Under the pieces are notes generated by a model that did no database searches, was not told where the DNA came from, and worked only from the letters and a program-made list of their open reading frames with translations. The position numbers were made by a program, and so were the translations under genes. DNA of 6,019 nt. Source: Treponema sp. Its GTDB lineage: Bacteria > Spirochaetota > Spirochaetia > Treponematales > Breznakiellaceae. Positions 5,718 through 6,019 of the stretch are shown one piece after another. Where the stretch lies: contig JAIRUO010000164.1 of assembly GCA_031254385.1 (NCBI GenBank), positions 1 through 6,019 on the forward strand, read 5' to 3'. Positions within the stretch are counted from its first letter, which is position 1. Every line of letters starts with the position of its first letter.

Positions 5718-5734
5718 TCCTCATTCCTCATTCC
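5714..5734 (-). repeat. Heptanucleotide repeat GGAATGA across a gene junction
   Basis: On the minus strand two perfect GGAATGA units and one GGAATGG unit run from 5734 to 5714. The first unit contains the stop codon of the upstream synthase (TGA at 5730-5728). The third contains the ATG of the downstream synthase (5717). Each unit has an ATG in a different frame. Loss or gain of units would change the spacing between the ribosome site and start codon, so expression could vary by slippage. Confidence 0.75.
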
Positions 5735-6019
5735 CTACTCCCCAATTCCCTAATCATTTCAGTAAAGCGTTCCGGCACCGGTGCTTTAAAAGTCCGTTCA
5801 CTCTGCTCTTCAGGCAGGGTGATTGAAAGGCTTCTGGAGTGGAGCATCAGGGTTGCCTTTGGGAAAACCGGATCTGCAAAACCGTACAGGGGATCACCGG
5901 CAATCGGACAGCCGAGGTAGCGAAGATGCACACGAAGCTGGTGCGTCCGCCCTGTTTTTGGCCGAAGCAGAAGGAGCGAATATCCCTGATTTTGAACGGT
6001 ACCAGGCCGCCAGGTTTTT
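5728..6019 (-). CDS. RluA-family pseudouridine synthase, C-terminal part (cut by window edge)
   Basis: The reading frame is open to the right edge, giving 96 residues before the stop; the true start and catalytic HRLD motif lie outside the window. The visible part begins KTWRPGTVQ and contains [20 protein letters not shown], the canonical RluA-family C-terminal RNA-binding motif, then PIAGDPLYG and [17 protein letters not shown] at 5931 is internal to this motif, so it is not the real start. The protein ends MIRELGSRE. The motifs are closer to consensus than those of the synthase 10 nt downstream, so the two are likely paralogues with different RNA targets. Whether this one is RluD, RluC or another member cannot be decided from the fragment. 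Confidence 0.92.
   Translation of the reverse strand, partial: KTWRPGTVQNQGYSLLLLRPKTGRTHQLRVHLRYLGCPIAGDPLYGFADPVFPKATLMLHSRSLSITLPEEQSERTFKAPVPERFTEMIRELGSRE

Noticed and set aside
5728..5931. Independent short gene starting at GTG 5931
   Set aside because: The frame stays open to the window edge and the upstream residues complete the [11 protein letters not shown] motif, so this is the C-terminal end of a larger synthase.

Overview
The window looks like chromosome of a spirochaete, most probably a Treponema of moderate G+C such as the termite-gut lineage. This rests on recognising protein families (a MurC variant with a CEY motif, an archaeal-type cytidylate kinase whose P-loop ends GNTT, a short MutY-like glycosylase without an iron-sulphur cluster), not on a database search. 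All credible genes lie on the minus strand, so the window reads biologically from right to left.

Positions 6019 to 1232 hold one compact six-gene run. In transcription order: the 3' end of an RluA-family pseudouridine synthase (cut by the window edge), a second complete RluA-family synthase, murC, a yicC-family endoribonuclease gene, a cytidylate kinase and a MutY-like DNA glycosylase. The gaps are 10, 21, -1, 9 and -1 nt. The two -1 junctions are TAATG stop-start overlaps, so this is almost certainly one operon with translational coupling. It joins RNA modification, peptidoglycan precursor synthesis, RNA turnover, pyrimidine nucleotide supply and base-excision repair. That is a housekeeping mix with no single pathway.

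After a 60-nt gap come two small, A+T-rich genes (1171 to 534): a 77-residue soluble protein and a 145-residue DUF2335-type protein with two membrane helices. They overlap by 34 nt. Inside the overlap is a run of eight A residues forming an A_AAA_AAA heptamer, in the phase that a -1 frameshift would need to fuse the two proteins. This is the most interesting signal in the window, and this accessory pair is the best candidate for an undescribed system.

Positions 1 to 533 hold no credible gene. They contain a long direct repeat (1-119 and 310-428, one mismatch, period 309 bp) that probably continues beyond the left edge. The unit is packed with short perfect inverted repeats, three of which share the same arm-AA-arm design. 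It may be a structured RNA, a satellite-like element or a mobile repeat; no family could be assigned by eye.
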